A stretch of DNA of 52,959 nt, taken from NCBI GenBank assembly GCA_000509105.1, contig BAIF02000085.1, forward strand, positions 1-52,959. The letters are read 5' to 3'. Positions within the stretch are counted from its first letter, which is position 1, and every line of letters starts with the position of its first letter. This DNA is from Clostridiales bacterium VE202-21 (lineage in GTDB: Bacteria; Bacillota; Clostridia; Lachnospirales; Lachnospiraceae). Under the pieces are notes generated by a model. That model was not told the origin of the DNA, searched no databases, and was given only the letters and a program-made list of their open reading frames with translations. Made by a program: the position numbers and the translations under genes. Below, in pieces: positions 45,721 through 52,959 of this stretch.

Positions 45721-47181
45721 ATGGTTGAAAAGTCAATTTGGAGTATTTCTGCATCGTCTGCCAAGCGTTCCCCGCTGCAGGGCGATATTGAGACGGATAC
45801 GGTGATTATAGGCGGAGGGATGGCCGGGGTTCTGACGGCTCATTTTTTGGAGCAGGCGGGTATGAAGTGCGTGGTTCTGGAGGCAGACAGAATCGGGAGC
45901 GGGCAGACAAAGAATACCACGGCGAAGGTGACTTCCCAGCACGGGATGATCTACGACAGACTGCTGCAGAACGAGGGGACTGAAAAGGCAGGGCTGTATG
46001 CCGCTGCGAATCAGGAAGCGGTTGAACGGTACCGGATTCTGGCGGAAAAGTATCAGGGGGACATTGGATGGAACCAGTGTCCTGCTTATTTGTATACCAT
46101 GCAGGATACGGGCGCGCTGCGGCGGGAACATGAGGCGGCAAAACGGATCGGGCTGGGGATGCAGCTGACAGAGAAGACGGAACTTCCGTTTCAGGTGAAA
46201 CTGGCCCTGAAACTAGAGGGGCAGGGCCAGTTTCATCCATTGCGGTTTTTGTATATGCTGGCGGAGGAACTGACCATATTTGAGCATACAAAAGTAACTC
46301 ATGTAGAGGATCATACGGTCTTGACAGCGCATGGAACCGTACATGCGCAGCGGGTCGTGTTTGCCTGCCACTATCCTTTTCTGAACAGCCCGGGATATTA
46401 TTTTATGCGTATGCATCAGGAACGAAGTTATGTGCTGGCGGTGAAAAAGGCCGCTTCATTGGAGGGAATGTATTACGGTATAGATGAGGACGGATTATCC
46501 TTCAGAAGCGCAGGAGAAAACCTGCTGATTGGGGGCGGGGGGCACCGCACCGGCAAAAATACAGCCGGGAAATCCTATGAATATCTAAGCAGCAGGGCGG
46601 AGGCATTATGGCCGGGATGTAAAGAAACAGCGCGCTGGTCTGCACAGGACTGCATGACACTGGATGGGATTCCCTATATTGGAAAGTACAGTAAGAGCCA
46701 GCCGGACTGGTATGTGGCCACAGGCTTTGGCAAATGGGGGATGACCAGCTCCATGGTATCTGCCATGATCCTGTCTGACCTGATCTGCGGGCGGCAAAAC
46801 CAATACGCGGATGTATTCACCCCCAGACGCTTTCACCTGCAGTCTTCCGTGGGTACCTTAATCAAAGAAGGCGGCTATGCTGTTTCCGGCCTTATGAAAC
46901 AGCTGGCTGCAATACCAAAGGAGAAGCTTCAGGATCTGCGTCCTGGGCATGGCGGGATCGTAGAGCATGACGGAAATAAATACGGAGTGTACAGAGAAGA
47001 AACGGGAAAACTCTTTGCAATTTCAACAAGGTGTCCCCATCTGGGCTGCCAGCTCGCATGGAATCCCGATGAAAAAAGCTGGGACTGCCCTTGCCATGGA
47101 TCACGGTTTGATTATCGGGGGAAACGGCTGGACGGTCCGGCACAGAATGATTTGGAATGCCATATCAGAAAGGGGAACTAG
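45721..47181 (+). CDS. FAD-dependent oxidoreductase with C-terminal Rieske domain
   Basis: A 486-residue redox enzyme. The N-terminal Rossmann motif is VIIGGGMAGVLTAHFLEQAG with the acidic end CVVLEAD, followed by the DAO-type fold up to about residue 385 (YVATGFGKWGMTSS). The C-terminal Rieske 2Fe-2S domain (about 410-486) has CPHLGCQL and CPCHGSRFD, supplying two Cys and two His ligands. The substrate is unknown. ATG 45721 follows GAGGTG. The stop codon abuts the start of the next gene (TAGATG), implying joint expression. Confidence 0.9.
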   Translation: MVEKSIWSISASSAKRSPLQGDIETDTVIIGGGMAGVLTAHFLEQAGMKCVVLEADRIGSGQTKNTTAKVTSQHGMIYDRLLQNEGTEKAGLYAAANQEAVERYRILAEKYQGDIGWNQCPAYLYTMQDTGALRREHEAAKRIGLGMQLTEKTELPFQVKLALKLEGQGQFHPLRFLYMLAEELTIFEHTKVTHVEDHTVLTAHGTVHAQRVVFACHYPFLNSPGYYFMRMHQERSYVLAVKKAASLEGMYYGIDEDGLSFRSAGENLLIGGGGHRTGKNTAGKSYEYLSSRAEALWPGCKETARWSAQDCMTLDGIPYIGKYSKSQPDWYVATGFGKWGMTSSMVSAMILSDLICGRQNQYADVFTPRRFHLQSSVGTLIKEGGYAVSGLMKQLAAIPKEKLQDLRPGHGGIVEHDGNKYGVYREETGKLFAISTRCPHLGCQLAWNPDEKSWDCPCHGSRFDYRGKRLDGPAQNDLECHIRKGN

Positions 47182-48159
47182 ATGAAGGTAAAGTATTTTC
47201 ATGGGATAGGGAAAAAAGGGCCCTATTTTGAGGGATGGTATCTGAAGCATCAGAATAAAGGGAAAACCATTGCATTTATTCCGGCTGTACACGCAGATAA
47301 AGAAGGAAACTGGACGGCTTCCATTCAGGTGGCCATGGATCATGGCGCATGGAACTTTACGTATCCGATCGAAATGTGCCAGATTCACGACGATAAATTT
47401 CAGGTGCGAATCGGAGAAAATTTATTTACTGAAAAAGGGGCCTTAATCAGTATACACACGGAAGAGCTCACTGTGGAGGGAAAAATAGCCTACTCGGGTT
47501 TCCATAAGATCAGGGGAGATATCATGGGGCCGTTCCGGTTTTGCCCATTTATGCAGTGCAGCCACGGAGTGTTAAGTATGGCGCATAATCTGAAAGGTTC
47601 CCTGAGGGTCAACGGGAAACGGATGGACTTTACCGGGGGAAGAGGTTATATAGAAACGGACAGGGGAAAATCTTTTCCTGAAACATATCTCTGGACCCAG
47701 TGCGGATTCGGGAAAATACAGGAAACAAAAAAGAAGAAATGCCTTAGAAACGGGAAGCGCCAGTATGCACTCGAAAAGAAGACAAAGGAATGTTTTCAGA
47801 AAGAAATGAACAGTATTATGGCTTCTGTTGCGGATATTCCTTTCCTGGGAATGCACTTTAGAGGATGTATTGCTGCGGTTCATTACCAGGGCAGGGAATA
47901 CCGAATGGGAACTTATTATGGGGCGCGGCTTACAGAATACCGTGAGGGGGCAGTGACTCTGAGGCAGGGAAAGCTCCTGTTGAAAATTAGGAAACTCGGG
48001 GAAAAATCTCATGGACTCAGGGCTCCTTATGAGGGGAGTATGGACCGGATTATAAAAGAGAGTCCGGCCTGTAGTATGGAATATCAATTGTGGAAAGGGA
48101 AAAAGCAGATCTTTCATCTCATCTCTGAGCAGGCTTCTTATGAACAGGAGTTTTCATAA
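47182..48159 (+). CDS. tocopherol cyclase-like protein
   Basis: A 325-residue protein with the fold signs of the tocopherol cyclase family: YFEGWYLKHQNKGKTIAFIP at the N-terminus, GPFRFCPFMQCSHGVLSMAH in the middle and FTGGRGYIETDRGKSFPETY LWTQCGFG. Bacterial members outside cyanobacteria are of unknown function, and tocopherol synthesis is not expected in an anaerobe. Direct coupling to the FAD/Rieske gene suggests both act on the same, perhaps lipid-like, compound. That link is inference. Confidence 0.75.
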   Translation: MKVKYFHGIGKKGPYFEGWYLKHQNKGKTIAFIPAVHADKEGNWTASIQVAMDHGAWNFTYPIEMCQIHDDKFQVRIGENLFTEKGALISIHTEELTVEGKIAYSGFHKIRGDIMGPFRFCPFMQCSHGVLSMAHNLKGSLRVNGKRMDFTGGRGYIETDRGKSFPETYLWTQCGFGKIQETKKKKCLRNGKRQYALEKKTKECFQKEMNSIMASVADIPFLGMHFRGCIAAVHYQGREYRMGTYYGARLTEYREGAVTLRQGKLLLKIRKLGEKSHGLRAPYEGSMDRIIKESPACSMEYQLWKGKKQIFHLISEQASYEQEFS

Positions 48160-48218
48160 AATTAGAAGTGGTATATTTCTAACATTTTTGTTATAGAGGA
48201 CTGATGAGGAGAAAAAGT

Positions 48219-48253
48219 ATGATACAATGTACGCAGAGCGTACATTGTATCAT
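48219..48253. promoter_or_regulatory. strong hairpin / candidate operator before the Bce-type operon
   Basis: ATGATACAATGTACGC is perfectly complementary to GCGTACATTGTATCAT, with a 3-base AGA loop. It is followed by a second hairpin, TTTCTGCGG / CCGCAGAAA. No T run follows. It lies 60 bases after the tocopherol-cyclase-like gene and 136 before the response regulator, so it may end the former or control the latter. Confidence 0.6.
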
Positions 48254-48388
48254 TGCGCATTCGGCAGTTTCTGCGGAACCGCAGAAAGCTGCTGCGTATC
48301 CGCCGGAGGCATCGTGACCGCCTGCGGTTATGATAAAATAATACCCGCAGACTTATGCTGTCTGATAATGTATTCGGGAGTGGTGAAA

Positions 48389-49054
48389 ATGAAAATTCTG
48401 ATTGTTGAAGATGATATGACGCTGGCAAAGGAACTGGTGCTGTTGTGTGAACGGTGGGGATTTGACGCTGTTTACGCGAAACAGTTCGATGATATTACGA
48501 ATGAATACATCAGCAGACAGCCAGATCTGATTCTGATGGATATTAACCTTCCAAGCTTCGACGGGTTCTACTGGTGTGAAAAGATACGCCAGATTTCTAA
48601 TGTACCGCTTCTGTATCTTTCAAGCAGAGACCAGAATGCGGATAAGGTGATGGCCATGGCAGCCGGCGGAGACGATTATGTGGAAAAGCCATTCGACCCG
48701 GAGCTGCTCCTGCTGAAGATCCGGGCTATGCTGCGCCGGGCTTATGAGTACACTACAAATGAGAGAACCTATCTGAACGGCGGGATGTATTATGAGAGCG
48801 GGCAGTTTGTATGCAACGGAATGACTGTGGATCTGACAAAGTCGGAGAGTAAGATCATGGCGGCGCTGCTCTCCAAAAAAGGGAGTGTGGTCAGCAGGGA
48901 GAAGCTGATGCAGCAGCTGTGGAATACGGACGAGTTTGTGACGGATGCTTCGCTGAGTGTTCTAGTTTCTCGGCTCCGTGCAAAGCTGAATGAAGTTACG
49001 GGGGGAAGCGAAATTATTGTAACGAAAAAAGGTATGGGGTATTATATAGAATGA
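48389..49054 (+). CDS. BceR-like response regulator
   Basis: A 221-residue OmpR-type regulator. The receiver has LIVEDDMTLAKEL, the phosphoacceptor Asp51 in LILMDINLPSFDGFYWCEKI and the Lys in DDYVEKPFDPELL, where the usual TKPF is EKPF. The C-terminal winged helix has LTKSESKIMAALLSKKGSVV and VTKKGMGYYIE. EKPF and a following intramembrane kinase are typical of the BceR group that controls peptide-antibiotic exporters. ATG 48389 overlaps no upstream gene; the kinase overlaps by ATGA. Confidence 0.9.
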   Translation: MKILIVEDDMTLAKELVLLCERWGFDAVYAKQFDDITNEYISRQPDLILMDINLPSFDGFYWCEKIRQISNVPLLYLSSRDQNADKVMAMAAGGDDYVEKPFDPELLLLKIRAMLRRAYEYTTNERTYLNGGMYYESGQFVCNGMTVDLTKSESKIMAALLSKKGSVVSREKLMQQLWNTDEFVTDASLSVLVSRLRAKLNEVTGGSEIIVTKKGMGYYIE

Positions 49055-50076
49055 AAAATTATTTCAAAGAGAAGAGACGGGGCATTCTGGCAGGGGCGGC
49101 AGTCCTGGCCGCCATCAATCTGTATTTTGGGGTGCTGTGCGCCCACAGCGTAAATTTCGGGGATTTGCTGTATCTGGATGGGATCCTTCTGGCCGCAGGG
49201 CTTTTTTACTTTGCACTCGATTACAGAAAATGGAAGCAGATATCCCGCATTCTGGACGATGAAATACATAAGAACAGGGAAGAAGCCAGCCGTCTGCTCG
49301 GCGGCAGGGTTACAGAAGTGCTGTGCAGGATGGAAAAAGAAAATGCGGAAGATATCAGCGCACTGCAGGAGGAGCGTGAGGGACTGACCGACTACATTAC
49401 AAGGTGGGCACACGAAGTTAAGCTGCCGCTCTCCGCGTTGGGACTGATGAATGAGAGGAACCCCGACAGTGAACTGCAGGAGGAGATGCAGGGATGTCTG
49501 GAGCGGATGCAGCAGCTTTTAAACACAATGATGATGAGCAGCAAACTGAAAAATATGGAAAATGATGTACGCTATGAGAGGGTTTATCTGGAAGAAGCGG
49601 TTAATGAGGCTCTGAAGAATCAGTCTTATTTCCTGATCCGGGAGCATTTTCAGATTGAAAAGAAAATCGAGGGCGCTGTGGTTTACAGTGACCGGAGGTG
49701 GCTTGTCTATATGCTGGATCAGCTCATCGGAAATGCGGTAAAATACAGAACAAAACAGCCGGCGCTCAACTTTGAGGCAAGATGTATTTCAGCTGACGAA
49801 GCAGTGCTTACAGTGAAGGACAACGGGATCGGAATTGCAGAAGGTGAGATTCCTTACATTTTCGACAGAGGTTATATTGGAAGCAATCTGAGAAACGGTG
49901 ATTATCGCTCTACAGGTATGGGGCTTTACTTCGTGAAAGAGACAGCCGGACATCTCGGGATCCGGCTGCAGGTATATTCCAGACCGGGGGAGGGCACCCG
50001 GTTTACGCTTCGTTTTTCAAATAATACAGCATTTTTTAATTTGAACATAGATGCAGAGAGAGAGGCAGAAGAATGA
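49051..50076 (+). CDS. BceS-like intramembrane-sensing histidine kinase
   Basis: A 341-residue kinase with two transmembrane helices (about 11-30 and 37-55) and only a few residues between them, hence no extracellular sensor. The phosphoacceptor His121 is in YITRWAHEVKLPLSAL, the form typical of BceS. The ATPase domain has QLIGNAVKYRTKQ, DNGIGIAEGEIPYIFDRGY and STGMGLYFVKETAGHLG. BceS kinases read the activity of their partner exporter BceAB, encoded next. Confidence 0.92.
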   Translation: MKNYFKEKRRGILAGAAVLAAINLYFGVLCAHSVNFGDLLYLDGILLAAGLFYFALDYRKWKQISRILDDEIHKNREEASRLLGGRVTEVLCRMEKENAEDISALQEEREGLTDYITRWAHEVKLPLSALGLMNERNPDSELQEEMQGCLERMQQLLNTMMMSSKLKNMENDVRYERVYLEEAVNEALKNQSYFLIREHFQIEKKIEGAVVYSDRRWLVYMLDQLIGNAVKYRTKQPALNFEARCISADEAVLTVKDNGIGIAEGEIPYIFDRGYIGSNLRNGDYRSTGMGLYFVKETAGHLGIRLQVYSRPGEGTRFTLRFSNNTAFFNLNIDAEREAEE

Positions 50077-50217
50077 ACGCAGCTTTGGCAGATGGTATTG
50101 CAATAATCCGGCAATCTTGCAGAAATGTTAGATACAGGAGGGGACTGTTATCCGGATGAAAGGATTTTCAACCCTCTTTTTGTTACAATTTTAGTGATAA
50201 AAGGAGGTATTCATGAT

Positions 50218-50970
50218 ATGAAAAAAATAATGGAAATTAGAAATCTAGTAAAAAGTTTCGGAAGAAAGGATTATGAATCCCAGGTTCTGAAGGGAATCAA
50301 TCTGGACATTCAGGAGCAGGACTTTGTTGCCATCATGGGGCCGAGCGGCGCAGGAAAATCGACTCTTCTGAATATGCTCTCTACGCTGGACAAACCGACC
50401 AGGGGGCAGATATTTCTGGATGGGGAGGATGTTACAAAAGCGGATAATAAACGGCTGTCCATTATACGCAGGGATAAGATCGGTTTCATTTTCCAGGAAT
50501 ATAATCTGCTGGACAATATGACGCTGGAAGATAATATCGCTCTGCCGTTGTCCCTGAATGGAGTAAAGAGCCGAGAGGTGCAGAAAAGGGTGATGAATAT
50601 GGCAAAGCTCTTCCAGCTGGAGGAGCATCTGTCAAAATACCCTTACCAGCTCTCAGGAGGGCAGAAACAGAGAGGGGCAAGTGCCCGGGCCCTGATCACG
50701 GAGCCAAAGATTATCTTTGCCGATGAGCCGACCGGAGCGTTGGACTCCAGATCCAGCCGGGATCTGCTGCAGAGCCTGAAAGCAGCCAATGACTCCGGGC
50801 GGGCAACGATCCTGATGGTGACACATGACGCCTATACGGCAAGCTACGCAAAGCAGGTCTATATGCTTTCTGACGGACAGGTACAGTGCCGGTTGAACAG
50901 CATGGGGGACAGAAAAGTCTTTTATGAAGAGATTATGGAACTGCTTGCTTCCATGGGAGGTGAACGGTAG
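50218..50970 (+). CDS. BceA-like ABC transporter ATP-binding protein
   Basis: A 250-residue ATPase. Walker A is [14 protein letters not shown], the Q-loop [10 protein letters not shown], the signature [15 protein letters not shown], Walker [14 protein letters not shown] and the switch His MVTHD. In the signature region the usual QRVAxARAL reads [12 protein letters not shown] 50218 follows AAAGGAGG (about 50200). The stop abuts the permease start (TAGATG). With the permease it should form a peptide-antibiotic detoxification exporter. Confidence 0.92.
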   Translation: MKKIMEIRNLVKSFGRKDYESQVLKGINLDIQEQDFVAIMGPSGAGKSTLLNMLSTLDKPTRGQIFLDGEDVTKADNKRLSIIRRDKIGFIFQEYNLLDNMTLEDNIALPLSLNGVKSREVQKRVMNMAKLFQLEEHLSKYPYQLSGGQKQRGASARALITEPKIIFADEPTGALDSRSSRDLLQSLKAANDSGRATILMVTHDAYTASYAKQVYMLSDGQVQCRLNSMGDRKVFYEEIMELLASMGGER

Positions 50971-52879
50971 ATGAGTTTGTGCAGACTTGCATTTTCCAAC
51001 TTTAAGAGAAGTGTAAGGGAATATGCGGCACTGATTATGTCCCTTGCATTTTCTGTTTTTATATTTTTTAACTTTCAAAATGTTATCTATTCGGACTCTA
51101 TGGATGTACTGAACAGTATGAACAAAGACTACATTGACTTGGTCGTACATGCGGCATCCGTAGTATTTGGGGTGTTTTTGTTCTTTTTTCATCTGGTATG
51201 CCACAAATGTATTTCTCAACCAGAGGAAAAAAGAGATCGGAATCTATACGTTTATGGGGCTGGATAATGTGCGCATTGGTAAAATGTACGCGCTTGAGGC
51301 ATTTTTTATCGGTATATTTTCCCTGCTGGCCGGTCTGCTGGCCGGGACTGCATTTTCAAAATTATTTCAGATGCTGTTGATGAAGCTGTCGGAGATCAGC
51401 GTGGATGTCCGTTTTTCATTCACTATAAAACCGGTTCTTATCACTTCAGCCGTATTCTTTATCATATTTAGCATGATGATACTGAAAGGATATGTATCGA
51501 TATCGAGGAGCAGCGTACTGAGTATGCTTTCCGGTGCAAAGCAAGAAGAAATGAAGCCGGAAAAAGGATGGATGGCCGCCCTGAAATCCGCAGCGGGAGT
51601 GGTGGTATTGGGCGCAGGTTATATGTGTGCAATAAAAACCGGGAATCTGGATACTCTGTCGTATGCACTGCTTGCTGTAATACTGGTAATTGCAGGAATA
51701 TATCTGTTGTTTGGCGGTGCAATTCCATACTTGATCAGAAAGCTGACCAAAAACAAGAAATTTCTGTATCAAAAGCAGCGCAGCCTTTGGGTGAATAATC
51801 TGTCCTTCAGAATCCGGAGAAATTACCGCACTTATGCCATGGTTACGATTCTGATGATCTGTTCCGTAACGGTGCTGGGTACAGCGATCGCCCTAAAGCA
51901 GCGCTATGATAAGATGGTGCATTTTCAAGAGACCTTCACATATCAGGTCGTAAGCTCACATGAGATGGATATGGAGGAGATTGAAGAGGGAATATCGAAG
52001 GAGAATAAAGTGGAATATAAGGCGGAGGCATCCTATCTGCTTCTTGACCCGAGTATGTTCCATACGAAATATGTGAATTCTACCTATGCAATCATCCCTT
52101 TCTCTCAAATGAAAACTATTGCGGAAGAGGCGGGCATGCCTTTTGATTACACGGAATTGAATCAGGACGAGACAATTAAACTTTCGCACATCATTCTCAT
52201 GAGCTTTGCTGGGCAGGAGCAAGAGGACGTCCAGATCGGAGACAATTCTTATCGTATTATTAAGGAAGACGATACCCCATATTTGGGCGCCATGCAGGAG
52301 CAGATGAGCATTTATGTACTCAACGATGAGGTTTATAAAGAACTGGAGCCTAAGGGAATCCTGCTGCACATGTATAACTTCAAAATTGAGGATCCGTCCA
52401 ATGCAGACGCATCCAGGACTTATTTGAGGAGCCTTTCCAAAACGGATGAAAACGGGCAGATGCAGGTGGGAGTTAACTTTTCGGGAGCCGATAGTGATAA
52501 AGAAACATGGATACGGGTTTTGTATTCCCTATGTATCTTTATGTTTGTGACGCTGATCCTGGCAGGAGGCAGTATTATCTTCATCAAGCTGAACAATGAT
52601 GCCTATGAGGACCGTGACAGGTACCGGATCCTGCGAAAACTAGGAATCGCCGGTGACACGCTGTATAAGTCCATGAAAAATGAGATACGTTTTACTTACT
52701 ATTGTCCGTTTGTTCTCATGGCAGTATCCTCCTGGTTTGCAATCCGTGCACTGGGAAATGTAATGAAAGAAGATTTGTTCCGTGTGAATATTTACAGCGC
52801 GGTTTCTATACTGGTTATATTTACACTGGTTTATTTGGTATCGGTGCGGGTTTTTAGGGGGAAGGTTTTGGATACGTAG
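50971..52879 (+). pseudogene. BceB-like permease, frameshifted at a T6 run
   Basis: The first frame (ATG 50971) encodes two N-terminal helices up to ASVVFGVFLFFF and then runs out of frame to a stop at 51267. From 51187 the other frame gives the expected continuation IWYATNVFLNQRKKEIGIYT and proceeds for about 560 residues to 52879. It contains three helices, a helix quartet, a large extracellular domain (about 250-470 of the whole) and the last three helices of BceB. A normal protein would read FLFFFIWYATN; the run of six T at 51184-51189 has one T too many. Otherwise the gene is complete at about 635 residues. Confidence 0.85.
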
Positions 52880-52959
52880 GAGTTGGGGAATGGTGTCCGC
52901 GAAAGGAAGGGATAGCCGCAAGCCGCCCAAGTGCACATATGCCGCCTCGAAATGCGGAC

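Noticed and set aside
48355..48370. A 16-base identity ATGCTGTCTGATAATG with the arm of the palindrome at 15952-16220
   Set aside because: A single 16-base match is roughly what chance allows in 53 kb, and the surrounding bases show no palindrome or conserved flank.
52880..52959. Possible start of another palindrome (GTCCGC ... GCGGAC)
   Set aside because: The arms are only 6 bases and the region is cut by the window end; it cannot be judged here.

Overview
The window looks like a chromosomal segment of a gut-type anaerobic Clostridia, most likely Lachnospiraceae. The signs are pyruvate formate-lyase with its activase, an oxygen-sensitive xanthine-dehydrogenase-type operon, strong AGGAGG ribosome binding sites with frequent GTG/TTG codons nearby, three separate antimicrobial-peptide-type sensor/ABC-exporter modules, and a fluoride riboswitch driving a CLC-F exporter. 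I see no rRNA, CRISPR array, prophage or intact insertion sequence. The genus is an inference from gene content; no marker gene fixes it.

Layout. 1-2.6 kb: SstT serine/threonine transporter and a ferredoxin-like aldo/keto reductase. 2.6-8.0 kb: two-component system plus a MacB/Bce-like ABC exporter with an 875-residue permease. 8.1-9.0 kb: SseB-family protein. 9.2-12.5 kb: second sensor module, with a frameshifted response regulator, soluble kinase and ABC-2 exporter. 12.5-14.2 kb: tRNA-Ser(CGA) with a 6-nt anticodon loop, and a MATE exporter behind a promoter, a small structured leader and a terminator (candidate riboswitch). 14.4-15.9 kb: fluoride riboswitch and CLC-F antiporter. 15.95-16.84 kb: two long palindromic elements. 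16.9-18.3 kb: PadR regulator with a HAAS-domain membrane protein carrying an apparent nonsense stop. 18.3-19.1 kb: nucleotidyltransferase and a ROK-regulator remnant. 19.2-24.6 kb: a TetM-like GTPase fused to an NYN RNase domain, then a Smr-less MutS2-like ATPase; both have leaders that look like ribosome-sensing attenuators. 24.6-28.9 kb: RpiR regulator, beta-glucoside PTS and 6-phospho-beta-glucosidase. 29.1-32.8 kb: three-subunit molybdenum hydroxylase operon. 32.8-33.1 kb: third palindromic element. 33.2-36.7 kb: glycerol dehydrogenase, GNAT acetyltransferase, L,D-transpeptidase. 36.8-40.0 kb: pflB-pflA. 40.0-43.9 kb: a small hydrophobic type I-like toxin, a CD3324-family small protein, a truncated TetR regulator, a membrane protein and two AraC regulators. 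44.1-48.2 kb: Vat/CatB-type acetyltransferase, an MBL-fold protein without its metal ligands, and an FAD/Rieske oxidoreductase coupled to a tocopherol-cyclase-like protein. 48.2-52.9 kb: a complete Bce-type module whose permease is frameshifted.

Most notable. Three palindromic elements (15952-16300, 16450-16835 on the minus strand, 32784-33170) form one family. They have 53-58 bp perfect outer arms of unrelated sequence and a related flanking domain. Two of them share a branched core in which most differences are base-pair compensating, so the fold rather than the sequence is under selection. This is a candidate undescribed structured RNA or hairpin-DNA element. Second, the TetM-NYN fusion followed by a Smr-less MutS2 homolog, each behind an attenuator-like leader, could be a ribosome-rescue or antibiotic-tolerance locus.

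Caution: the two indels, the short anticodon loop and the nonsense codon could be real decay or residual sequencing errors. The sequence alone cannot separate these.
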